A stretch of DNA of 64,000 nt, from positions 750,618 through 814,617 of the forward strand of contig SIJG01000031.1 in assembly GCA_023374025.1 (NCBI GenBank). The letters run 5' to 3'. Within the stretch, counting starts at the first letter, position 1. Each line of letters opens with the position of its first letter. The notes beneath the pieces were generated by a model. That model was not told the DNA's origin and made no database searches. It was given only the letters and a program-made list of their open reading frames with translations. Shown in pieces: positions 1-9,721 of the stretch. A program made the translations under genes and the position numbers. This stretch comes from Heterodera schachtii. Its lineage: Eukaryota; Nematoda; Chromadorea; Rhabditida; Heteroderidae.

Positions 1-508
1 CGAATTCGGGTCCGGGGTTCGGAATTGGGCAAATCCGAGTCCCGATTCGTAATCAGCACCCTCGAAAGCCCCTGGAAACTTATTTTTGGCCTAAAATAAA
101 AAAGTTAAATTAGGGACACCCATTCTAGCCCAAATGATCAGCAACGGGAAGGATCAAATGGCGAATGTTTGTCACAAAAATGTGCCAAATTTCACGGATG
201 AACATTCTCCAAAGCGAAACATTTGTTGGTATTATTCGGAAGCTTAACATGCTTTAAAGCTGTTTCTAAGCTAATGCTTCGCGATGAGACATTTACCAAA
301 AAGTTGTAGCGTGAAAATTACGAAAAAGTCGAAATTATAGATCCAGTACAACTCTACAATATACAATTAGATTTTTGTTTTAAAACCAACAAAAAAAAAA
401 AAAAAACAAATCGAGTCAAACTGATGAAAATTATAATGGCTGGTCATTCTCAATTAATTAATTTCTTCTGCAGCTCATCAATTGTGTTTTTGTTCTTTTG
501 TCCGTCAC
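1..508. other. Window edge, repeat remnants, no gene seen
   Basis: The first 70 bases are one arm of a dispersed repeat (TTCGGAATTGG...GATTCGTAATCAGC...CTCGAAAG). Bases 220-310 carry a half copy of the recurrent module with a GGT-ATTATTCGGAAGC-like core. The rest is AT-rich. Bases 420-508 are the 3' flank of the F-box-like locus that begins at 509. I see no coding exon here. Confidence 0.6.
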
Positions 509-1949
509 TCATTTGTCAGAAGACGCGACTTTTGTGATGCTTTGTCCGGCTTCTTCTTTCTCTGCTGGTGGCGGAGACAATGGCCTTAATTAAGCGCAAT
601 TTGAATTATTTAAACAAAATTAAATGCCTTTTTTTAATTGCTTACCCAATGCAATTAGTGCCACAAAAAAGCCTAATGGACACACGGTTACAATTGTCCC
701 AATTTCCGTCTTTCCAATAAACCGCCGCGGTTCCCCCAATTATTTTGCTTCGTTTCATTATCCATCGGTTGTCCAAGTCATTTTCATTTGCTTTGGCCAA
801 TGTCAGCTTTTCCTTTGTCCATTCGTTCACCAATTCAAATGGTATCATTGGCATTGACGACACATGAACAAAAAAATGAATTTCGTAACTGACGGAAGAA
901 ATGGCATTGGCACGGAGAAATTGCTAAACAATTTGATAGGAAAACAAAAATCAGTGGACAACACCAGGGATGGCACAACCTCCTTGAAATTGTTGATCCA
1001 ATCGAAGTTCGCTTGTTCGTTGTAACCTTTGAAACAACGCAATCGCTTTGTTTGGCCATCTTTTCTCGGAGAGTGCAACCATTTGGACAACATCTGGCCA
1101 CGAGTTGCATTTGGCACATCAAAAGCGTCACCAATCGCCTCGGGCATCAGACCAAGTAAATCGATAGAATTCAGATTCAGCAGATCGGTCAGAATTGTAG
1201 GCGAAGTGCGACGACACAAATTGTCCAGATGATCACCATCGGTAAAGCCCAAACGGCGAATGTTTGCCGAAAAAATTGGCCAAATTTCACGAACAAAAAC
1301 ATCCCAAATTGGCTGGCCATCCATGGTACCGCATATGCTCTAATTATAGCTCAGTCTCTATTAATGCCGCAGTCTCTAATTACCCCCCTCCATTTCTGAG
1401 GAGGTTGAAAAATAATCCCCCATGGGCGATAATTAGAGCATATACGGTATGTGATGACGGAATCCAGAATTGTAAATCGGTGCCTCTTTTGTCGAAAATT
1501 TGGTGATTTAAACGAAGAAAAGTGATGACGGAGTGATCAATGTAACTGAAAATGGAAGGAATGGTTTTATTCCAATATAAAAGTGGTTTTTTAAATTACT
1601 TAATCCGAAGGCATTCAAAGCGAATTTTGCTGGGCAACGGACGGTCGTCGGGCAACGGAAATGGCACAGAAAAACGTACAGACAGTTTCAGTTCAGGTCC
1701 GTTGTCCTTGCGACGAATTTCGATTGATCTCCAAATTGTCAGTTCACTTTTGCCATCAAAATGTTTGTCCACCAACGCATTGAAACGTGGCGAAAGCAAT
1801 GCCAATTTGAGGCCAAGTTGGGGACGGTCAAAACAGGGGAAAATGTCCATCCAAACATCGCTACAAATCCAACTGAATTGTGGGAAACAGTTTTAGTTAA
1901 ATAAATGACTAATTTGCTTGGCTTTTAAAATTCATTACCGTCGGTTCAT
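509..1949 (-). pseudogene. F-box-like family gene, subfamily 1, broken by a MITE in exon 3
   Basis: I recognise this as a copy of the local F-box-like family. Minus-strand exons are 1939-1949 (ATGAACCGACG, coding MNRR), 1600-1872, 980-1545, 646-923 and 509-584, and splice phases agree. Exon 2 carries the F-box-like segment (WICSDVWMDIF, then QLGLKLALLSPRF). Exon 3 begins YIDHSVITFLRL and continues after the insert with IWDVFVREIWPIF, TSPTILTDL and SKWLHSPRKDGQ. Exon 4 carries PFELVNEWTKEKLTL and exon 5 ends SITKVASSDK. A palindromic TA-flanked element at 1327-1449 splits exon 3 and puts a stop in frame; the rest is open, so the insertion may be recent. The upstream core promoter seen in intact copies is missing: homology to them stops near 2030. 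The F-box identity is from memory of the family; substrate unknown. Confidence 0.75.
1327..1449. mobile_element. TA-flanked palindromic MITE inside F-box exon 3
   Basis: The inverted ends read TACCGCATATGCTCTAATTA and, at the far side, the complement of TACCGTATATGCTCTAATTA. The middle holds C-runs facing G-runs, so the unit is almost a perfect hairpin of about 120 nt. It is flanked by TA. Relatives with the same TACCG(T/C) ends lie at 18035-18132, 19972-20113 and 21114-21199. A TA target is typical of Tc1/mariner-type MITEs, but no transposase is present to confirm this. Confidence 0.7.
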
Positions 1950-2575
1950 TTTTGTAGCAATTAACACAATTTGACCGAGTTCCGAACGATGTCACACAAA
2001 TATATAGCAGAATAATTAAATGCGTTGGATAAAGCCTGGATTTTTTGGGTTTTCCTATTTTTACGGTTGTACTACTTTTGATGAAAGAAGCACGAAAATC
2101 ACATTTTCTATCAAAACATTTTTGAATCTGTTCGCCTTAAATTGTTGCCAATGGATTCTCGAGGGTAGAGAAAGGCAAAATCAAAATTTTTTAAATTTCG
2201 ATAATTTTTGAATTTTAAAACAATTTTTTTCAAATGACTTTTTGCGCAAAAATAAAATGGGATGTTAGATAATACATAGAACTGATTTTTGCGCTATCTC
2301 TCTACATAAAATTATAAGCCAATAAATTTTAAAAATTTACGTTGATATTTGCTTTGATTGCATAATGTTTGTTGTTTTATTTAAATACCAACATTTAGCC
2401 GCCAAAAAATATAATTTTGATTTTGAATTACAATTTTGAATGAAAATCCAAAATCCATTAAACAAAAGAAAAAAATAAGCACATTCAAAGAGTAAATAGC
2501 ATCAAATCAATATCCACCAGAGGTAATCAAATGGTCGGTCATTTCTTCTTTTCTCATCATTTGCCATAGGTTCGT

Positions 2576-5299
2576 TCACAAATTGGCGCCTTTTTCGTTG
2601 TTTTGGTCGGCGGGCGGAGACAATAGTCTAAAATTTGAATGCGAAGAATAATTAGTTAAATAAATTTTTGATTTTTTCGAACAAAGTTATTTTATGGCTT
2701 CACAAATGACATCAGTTTATTAATTTCGCGCCATTTCTAACCATGAACCCGAAATCGAGCAAAAACTCGAAGTTCGAATTTTTGGACTTAAAATGATTTA
2801 AATGTCTTTTATTAGGGGATGTTTTCCTTTTAGTTTGTTTCCCTATTTTTTGATGGTTAAAATCAATTTTTGGCAGTTTTTAAGGCATATTTTAGTGCAT
2901 ATAATTTATAGCTCTACTGATCACGAATTTGTTTTCTATTTTGACTAATTCCGCTTTCCTAACCTAAATTTGAATAAAAACGAAAAAAACCATAAATCAA
3001 AAAAATTCGAATTTTCAAGTTAAGGACTAGGATTGATCAAAATCAAGTCAGATTTGTGATCAGGGATTCAAAAAAATGCCCGGAGAGTTTTTACAAATTT
3101 TACATTCGAAAAAATGAACGTTTTCGAAGGGGTTTATGAAGGCAGATTAAGGTTTCCTAAAACATCATTCAAAAAAAAAAAAAAAATCAATTTTCAAACG
3201 TTTTTAACTTTTTTCTAACTGGTCCAATTTCGAAGAAAATTGAAACGCTGTGATTTAATTAAATAAATGGCCAAAAAATGTGTTGATGGTGCTCACCCAA
3301 TGCAATTTGGACCAGCTAATTCAATCCGGACATCATGCAAATTGTTCAAAATATTATAATTCCGCTGCTGCTGGTGCTGAACCGCCTCCGTCTTCCCAAC
3401 AACAGCAACATTCGATTTTAAGTTTCGCTTCTTCAACAGCCAACCATTCATTTTCTCACATTCTTTACATTTCTTCCTTCCACAAACGCCTTCTTTTTGC
3501 AATGTCAACTTTTCTTGGGTCGTTTCGTTCACCAATTCAAATTGGTCCATTGACGAGGCCATGTCCAACAAAATTTCAATGTTGTAGCAGGCCGAAGTGG
3601 TTGTGGTGGCACGACGGAATGCCTATTGCGAAATAATATATATAAATTTCGATGACAGTCTGGTCGATGTATCTGCGAAAAAGTGGGGGCAACATAAAAT
3701 GCGCGGCACATTTACAGTTTATTGTGGCACGTTGATTACAGTTTAGATGGCATGATTTAAAAAAACATTCAACATAGGGAGTTTTTGCGGTCGCTGAACC
3801 CGAATTTAGCGCATTTGTTGCACTCAATTTCGAACTCCGAACCCGAATTTCGGTACTTTTAGGTTTTGTTCCTACAATTGGAGCAAAAATTCTAAATTTT
3901 TTGAATATGTTCAAGTTTGAGTCGGCACTGTTCAAAATCGGTCTAAATAAGCATCAAATTTGTGTACATGTGTTTTCCTGTTTTTGGGTCACACATAAAA
4001 ATTTTAAAAAATGAACAAAAATGTGCGCAAATTCTAATTTTGGGGACATAAATGCAACAATTGTTCGTAAATCTCGTCAAATTGATCATCTATGAGAACA
4101 TGCACTGTATGAATTATGCGAATTTTGTTGATTTTTTAAAATTTCGTATGTAACCACAAAACAGGAAATTACCAAAAAAATTTGTAATCAAAAGGGTTCC
4201 CCTCTAGGGGGTTTCATCGTGCCATCTCAACTATAAAAGTGCCAAATGCGTAAATATACGCCGAAAATTGATGTTGAATTACTCAATTTGAAGGAAACTG
4301 AAGCGGATTTTGTTGGGCAGCTCATGCAATGGAAATCGCATGTGTCCGCCTCTGCCACCGATCAGCGCGTCAAAATGAGGCGCTTCTTCGTCAACGAAAC
4401 TCTGTCCATAAATTCGTCAATGGCAATTTTTCTTGTAAATTTTGAATGTTTTCCAAATTTTCAATGTGGGTTGGCAGTCGAAATGCGTGTCCACCAACGC
4501 ATCGAAACGGGGCGAAATCGGAGCAAATTTGAAGCCGAGTTTAGGACGACGAAAGAATGGCAGAATATCCATCCAAATGTCGTTGCAAATCCAACTGAAA
4601 TGACATTCATTAAATGATAAGCGTACCAAAGTTACCCCTGCTCAATTGCAGTTCAAACGACCATAAAAAAAGAGACAACCATAAAATTTTTTTTGCAACT
4701 TTAGTGCACTATAACTTTTTCAAGAAGCATCCAAATTAAATCATTTTTCGTATCATTCGGTAGCCCTAAGAATTCTCTAATACATAGCTTGCAAAATTAA
4801 AAAATTTTATTTGGTTTAAAAAATATTTATGGCCAAAAAATTTCAAAAAGTTGGTTTTCTAAACATTTTTGGCCATAAATTTTTTGAAACAAAACAAAAT
4901 TTTTTGAAATTTTGCAAGCTAAAAATTTTATAGTCGTCTCTTTTTTTATGGTCGTGTAAACTGCAATAGAGCCAATACCGCCCCCCCCCTTTTTTTTAAA
5001 TTCTTGAAATAGTCATTTAAGGGGTTCTTAGAGCCGGAGAATCTTTTAGTGCATTTGATTCGGTTTGTTATATGTGTGAATTGAATTAAGTTGGAAATTG
5101 AATTTTCAATTTTTGCTTAAATTAGGGTTTGGGATTAGAATTGTGTTAAAATGGTTGACAGAATCTGATTCTTCTCCCACGAAAACCCTAAAAAGCACTC
5201 ACATTTTCTTCCGTCCTCGAAAAGAAGTCGACGACGACGATTGCTGCTGATTTTCAACGGCGGACAAAAGTATTGCTTTTTTTCGACAGGCGATGCCAT
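2576..5299 (-). pseudogene. F-box-like family gene, subfamily 2, decayed copy
   Basis: Minus-strand remnants are exon 1 at 5203-5299, exon 2 at 4283-4594, an exon 3 stub at 3650-3672, exon 4 at 3297-3622 and exon 5 at 2576-2627. Exon 1 has the Lys/Gln then Ser-rich leader of the subfamily but is one base short (97 nt where the phase needs 2 mod 3), giving a frameshift. Exon 2 has the F-box-like segment (WICNDIWMDILPFFRR) but a TGA at 4417-4419. Exon 3 keeps only YIDQTVIE; the rest, about 400 nt, is deleted. Exon 4 is open (FELVNETTQEKLTL, then a Lys/Cys-rich stretch and a short Gln run). Exon 5 codes SPPADQNNEKGANL and stops. Three independent lesions make this a pseudogene rather than a sequencing problem. 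Confidence 0.8.
4638..4973. mobile_element. Palindromic element with GGCTCTA-type end
   Basis: The right end reads GCAATAGAGCC; the left arm (CAATTGCAGTTCAAACGACC) is complementary to its neighbourhood, and both arms meet at AAAAAAAGAGAC facing GTCTCTTTTTTT. The interior carries the recurrent module (ATAACTTTTTC...AGAAGCATCC...GTATCATTCGGTAGCCC). The left boundary is approximate and no target duplication is clear. It lies in the intron between exons 1 and 2 of the subfamily-2 pseudogene. Confidence 0.5.
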
Positions 5300-6578
5300 T
5301 AATAAAATTGATTTCGTCTCTCAAAAAATAAAACCAATTAAAACAAATTAGTAAGAAAAAGTGATAAATAGAAGAGTTCGAAGTAAGAACTGCTGATGGT
5401 CCAGGGGTGGGTGGAGTACGGACAGAAAATCCCGCGGTCGTGGATTCGAATTGCGAATTGCCGCGGTTGCGAATCGCGGGAACAAAACGCCGCGGATCGC
5501 GGTCGTGCTCCACCATTGCGATAGTTTCCCCCTTTTTTCAAAGAAATTTTTTGTTTTAAAAAGTCGTGAAACAGTTTTTAGCGCGTTTCAGGGTCTGTCG
5601 ATGATCACTAGGGCTGTGATTTTTAAGGGCGAAAAAATCCAAAATATGGCCTTAAAAGGTCAAGAAAAAAAAATTAATTAAAAAATTTTGGTCAAAAAAA
5701 AAAACAAATTTAGTGGAAAAGTTTTTGAAAATTTTTGAACAAGTCGCCAAAAAATGTGATCGTGTAAGAAAAAAATATTTTTTAAATGCATTTTGTTCAA
5801 AATTTGTGAATTTTATACGATTTTCAGTTTTTAAAATTTCACTAAAATTTAATAATATTATTCTTTTTCATAATCTCTATCTTCTTTTTACAGTTTTCAT
5901 TCTCCTCTTTATCTCACGCCACCTTTTCTTTCTTTCTTCTGCTCATTCTTCTCCATCTCTCTCTCTCTCTACTCTTCCACATCAGGGATGGCACGGATTT
6001 CCGACTTCCGAAAAATTTGACAAAAAGTCGGAAATTCCTTTTTATTTCATTAGAAATTTTGTACTATTTCTGTTAATAAATTGCAATGAAATTCTCAAAA
6101 TTCCCGTTGGTGTCTTTCGGCACCACCAGGCCTGAAAATTCTTATTTTTTTGAAAAAATTTCTTAAAATCGCAAAATTTGGAAAATTCTAGACAAAATCT
6201 GATAAGAAATCACATTAAAAATTTCAAAAAATTTTCCCGGCGGCGCCTATCGACACCGCCTCGCTCCCCAATGTTCCTCAAATTTTTTGAAAACGCATGA
6301 CGGAAAAATGTTTCGGGGTCGCTGATCACAAATCTGGCACCCATTTCGACCAATTCCTATCCCAGACCCGAATGCGAACCAAAAATAGAAAATTCAAATT
6401 TCTCGATTTTCAATTTTTAGTCTAAAAATGGTTTAAATGATCTATTATTAAATTTCATAGGCCACAACTTTTTTCTTACTTAACCAAATTTGTATTTTGG
6501 TACCATACAAAAGCTTATTTTTGGACAAAGTCTTAACATTCGTTAAAAAATCGCTTAGAATGGCGAGGACATTATGAG
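5300..6578. other. Intergenic, repeats, no gene seen
   Basis: Bases 5402-5515 are an eroded CAGGGGTGG-type hAT-like MITE (compare 8607-8710). Bases 5930-5970 are a CT-rich microsatellite. Bases 5985-6020 start a CAGGGATGGCAC end. Bases 6235-6265 are a GGCGGCGCC-type repeat also found near 26280, 26420, 54560, 56030 and 58535. One copy of the GATCACAAATCTGG dispersed repeat is at about 6315-6400. Open frames here look like chance. Confidence 0.5.
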
Positions 6579-6785
6579 TAGGGATGCAATTTATAGGCAC
6601 TAAAAAACGCCAAAATAGGTAGGCTTTAGGCTCTAAAAAATCCCCAAAATAGGCACTAAAAAATGGAAAATAGGCACTAAAAAACCTCAAATTTAGGGGT
6701 GTAAAATGACAAAAATTTATTCAAAAAAATAAAAAAAATTAAGCCAAGTCAGTATTGAGATAAATAATTAAAAATTGCATCCCTA
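6579..6785. mobile_element. hAT-like MITE, TSD ATTATGAG
   Basis: The element starts TAGGGATGCAATTTATAGG and ends with the complement of TAGGGATGCAATTT. It is flanked on both sides by ATTATGAG (6571-6578 and 6786-6793). An 8-bp target duplication with a TAGGG start is typical of the hAT superfamily. Length 207 bp, no coding capacity. Confidence 0.8.
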
Positions 6786-6793
6786 ATTATGAG

Positions 6794-7211
6794 TAGGGCC
6801 GCTACTTTTAGTGACGAAAAATCTCAAAATAGTTAACTAAAATAGTGAGTAAAAATGCCAAAATAGAGACATAAAAGTGGCAAAAAGTCCGAAATAGTGA
6901 AAAATAGTTACATATTTTCAACCAAAAATTGAGCAAAAATAATTTTTATTCACTGATTGCAATTGCAAATGAGTAGGACTGGGATTTTTAAGGACAAAAA
7001 ACACAAAATAAGTTCCTAAAAATAATTTTTAAAATTAAAAATTCTTACCAAGAAAATGAATTTTTGAGAAAATTTTTTCATTTCTTAGGAGTGATTTTTG
7101 AAAAATTTTGGGTCGATTTTAATTTCAACGCAGAAATGCAGTTTTTTGGGCTCCTTTCTTCAAAACAAAACAGCAAAAAAAAAAGTTAAATCACTAAAAG
7201 TTGCGGCCTTA
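6794..7211. mobile_element. hAT-like MITE (TAGGGCCGC family), no clear TSD
   Basis: It starts TAGGGCCGCTACTTTTAGTG directly after the right duplication of the preceding element and ends TTGCGGCCTTA, complementary to its start. A better preserved relative is 8806-9432. A matching target duplication is not visible, probably because of the tight nesting with its neighbour. Confidence 0.55.
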
Positions 7212-8181
7212 GTCATAATCTGCAGGGGGTTGACGATTCGAAGTTATAAACTAGACCAGTCAATTTTAGACTCAAAAAATGTAAAATTTACATATTTTTT
7301 TTTAAATTTACGAATCCATCTACTTTTTGGCGAATTCAGAACCCAGAATTCGAACCTTCTCGAAAATTCCAAATTTATTTATTGCATTAAGGCATTGCCC
7401 TAGCCAAAAAATAGGGTCAGCAACAAATTAGCACAGCATATTTAGCTAACAATTCAAATCAAGCTGCCGAATTATTATAAGATGTACATATACGGCCGTT
7501 TTTACTAGGGATGTGCGAGAGTCTCGGTTCTCGTTTCCCGACTCGGGAAATTTCCCGGGTTTTTCGCTTTCCGGTCTCGGGTTTTTAGTCTCGGAAACCG
7601 AGAAATTTTTACACTGTTAAGGTAACCATTTCGGGGATTTTTAGTGAAATCTGAAGACAAATATTCCATTTTTTTTTTTCTAACGTGACGCCTATCGCGG
7701 TGGAGGATGAACACCGACTAGCCAATTCCGTCTAAGCAAAGTTCAAAATTTACTTTTTCATTGTCATTTAACTTATATTTTTCAATAAAAAATGGCCTTT
7801 TTGTTTTATTATTCGCACAAAAAATCCAATTTTTTCCTTGTCGACGCCGCCGTTGAATTTTCTTAAAAACTGTCTTAAAAATAAAAATTTGATCATTTTT
7901 AGTCAAAATCTGTTAACAAATCATATTCAATCCGCAAAAGATTTAAGGAAAAACCGCACCGCAAAAAAGCGGTTTTGAAAAGCAAAAAATTAGTCAAATT
8001 TGGTGTTGAAAGGGTTCCCGGTGATTTCGTCAGTGAGTGATTTCGTCAGTGGGTGATTTCGTCAGTGAAAATTAATTTAAAAAAAAACGTATACCTAGCT
8101 AGCCAAATATTAGAAAAAAAATTCGAGTGAGAAAAACAAGCTCGTAAATGTTCTAAAGGGATCACGTTTTGCAAAATCCTC
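7212..8181. other. Intergenic, degraded repeats, no gene seen
   Basis: Bases 7505-7620 contain one end of a TAGGGATGTGCGAGAGTC-type element rich in CTCGG/CCGAG motifs. Bases 8017-8070 hold three near-copies of GATTTCGTCAGTGGGT, a short tandem repeat. I see no supported coding exon. Confidence 0.4.
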
Positions 8182-8385
8182 GGTACTTCCGGGTTATGCT
8201 GCCCCCCCCCCCCTCAAAAAAATTCCAAAATTTGTAATTTGGGGGTTCCAAGGTGGCTGATCATGAATATGATATTTATTTTAACATCTGATGACTTTTA
8301 ATCATAGATTTGACAAAATATCTATGATTTTAGAAAATATTTTGGAATTTTTTTGAGGGGGGGGGCAGCATAACCCGGCAGTACC
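8182..8385. mobile_element. GG...CC fold-back MITE, TSD AAATCCTC
   Basis: The arms read GGTACTTCCGGGTTATGCTG at the left and the complement of GGTACTGCCGGGTTATGCTG at the right, each followed inwards by a run of C or G. AAATCCTC flanks both sides (8174-8181 and 8386-8393). The interior has part of the GATCATGAATATGA dispersed repeat. Confidence 0.8.
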
Positions 8386-8606
8386 AAATCCTCTACAAGT
8401 ATTCTCAATTGTTGTCCTGTCGAACGTATTTTGATTTGCTCTTTTAATGTTGCCCCCTTATTGATAGAGCTGATCTAGGTTGCGCTGAAAATCAGCTAAT
8501 GTTCTACTAAAAAAGGTATAAGTAGCCTCCATCTCCATAGTGATCGGCTTACGCATACGATTTGATTTACAGACAGAAAGCTGACTTACAAAATATTAGT
8601 AAGAAA

Positions 8607-8710
8607 CAGGGGTGGAGCACGGACAGAAAAATCCCACGGTTGCGGATTCAAATTGCCACAGGCGTGAATCACGGCTCGCAAAAAAATCTCGCAGTCGCGC
8701 TCCACCCCTG
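8607..8710. mobile_element. hAT-like MITE, TSD GTAAGAAA
   Basis: A 104-bp element starting CAGGGGTGGAGC and ending GCTCCACCCCTG, flanked on both sides by GTAAGAAA (8599-8606 and 8711-8718). A related, more eroded copy is near 5402-5515. Confidence 0.8.
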
Positions 8711-8805
8711 GTAAGAAATTTAAAAGCGAAATTTCGAGGTTAGTGCAGAATGATAATGCCTGGCGATCCTCTAGAAATGAACATACAGGAGAAGGTTATA
8801 ATGAC

Positions 8806-9432
8806 TAGGGCCGCGACTTTTAGTGACGAAAAATCCCAAAATAGTTAACTAAAATAGTGACGAAAAAGTGCCAAAAAAGTGACAAAATAGTGAAAAAAGT
8901 CCGAAATAGTGACGAATAGTGACATAATTTTCAGCCAAAAAATGAGCAAAAAAAAAATTTTATTCACTAATTTCAGTTGCAAATGAGGTAAATTTCCTTT
9001 CTAACATTTACCTTAACAAATATTGACAGTTTTTAAATCAAAAATTTTGTCAAGAAAAAATTTGGGGGAAAAATTTTTATGAAAATTTTCCAATTCTTAG
9101 TGGTATTTTTCAAAAAAAATTTTATGTCGATTCTTAGGGGTGCATTTTTTGAAAAAAATTTTAGATCGCTTCTTAGGGGTGCATTTTTTGATTTTATTGC
9201 ATTTTTGTTAAGGAATTTTCCAAAAAATGTCGAAATAGTGAAAAAATAGTGACAAAACGCCAAAAAAGTGAATTTTCACTATTTTAAGTGACGAAACGCC
9301 AAAATAGTGATTTCTAGTGACGAAAAATGACGTCCAAATGAAAAAATTTTAATACAGAAATGCGTTTTTTGAGCTCCTTTCTTCAAATCAATCGAGCAAA
9401 AAAAAGTTTTTTCACTAGAAATCGCGGCCCTA
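8806..9432. mobile_element. hAT-like fold-back MITE, TSD ATAATGAC
   Basis: Starts TAGGGCCGCGACTTTTAGTG and ends with CACTAGAAATCGCGGCCCTA. Flanked by ATAATGAC at 8798-8805 and 9433-9440. The body is built from repeated TAGTGACGAAA/AAAATAGTG words on one arm and TTCACTA words on the other. 627 bp, no coding capacity. A third relative without clear ends lies around 53625-53780. Confidence 0.8.
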
Positions 9433-9721
9433 ATAATGACAATCGAGCAAATTATGAATTTACATATTTAATAATATTTCAACGAATTTAGGAATTATTT
9501 AAGTTTTTTTTCGTAAAAAAATTTACTGACGAAATCACTTCTGACGAAATCACATGTTACCGCCAAAAAATCTAATTTTGATTTTGAATTACAATTTTGA
9601 ATGAAAATACATTAAACAAAAGAAAAAGTAAGCACATTCAAAGAGTAAATAGCATCAAATCAATGTCAAACAATAATTAAAAATGGTCGGTCATTTCTTC
9701 TTTTCTCTAATGGCCATAGGT

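Noticed and set aside
5713..6135. Open frame of 140 codons with a hydrophobic middle
   Set aside because: The hydrophobicity reflects CT-rich and T-rich sequence; it overlaps a CT microsatellite and an element end.
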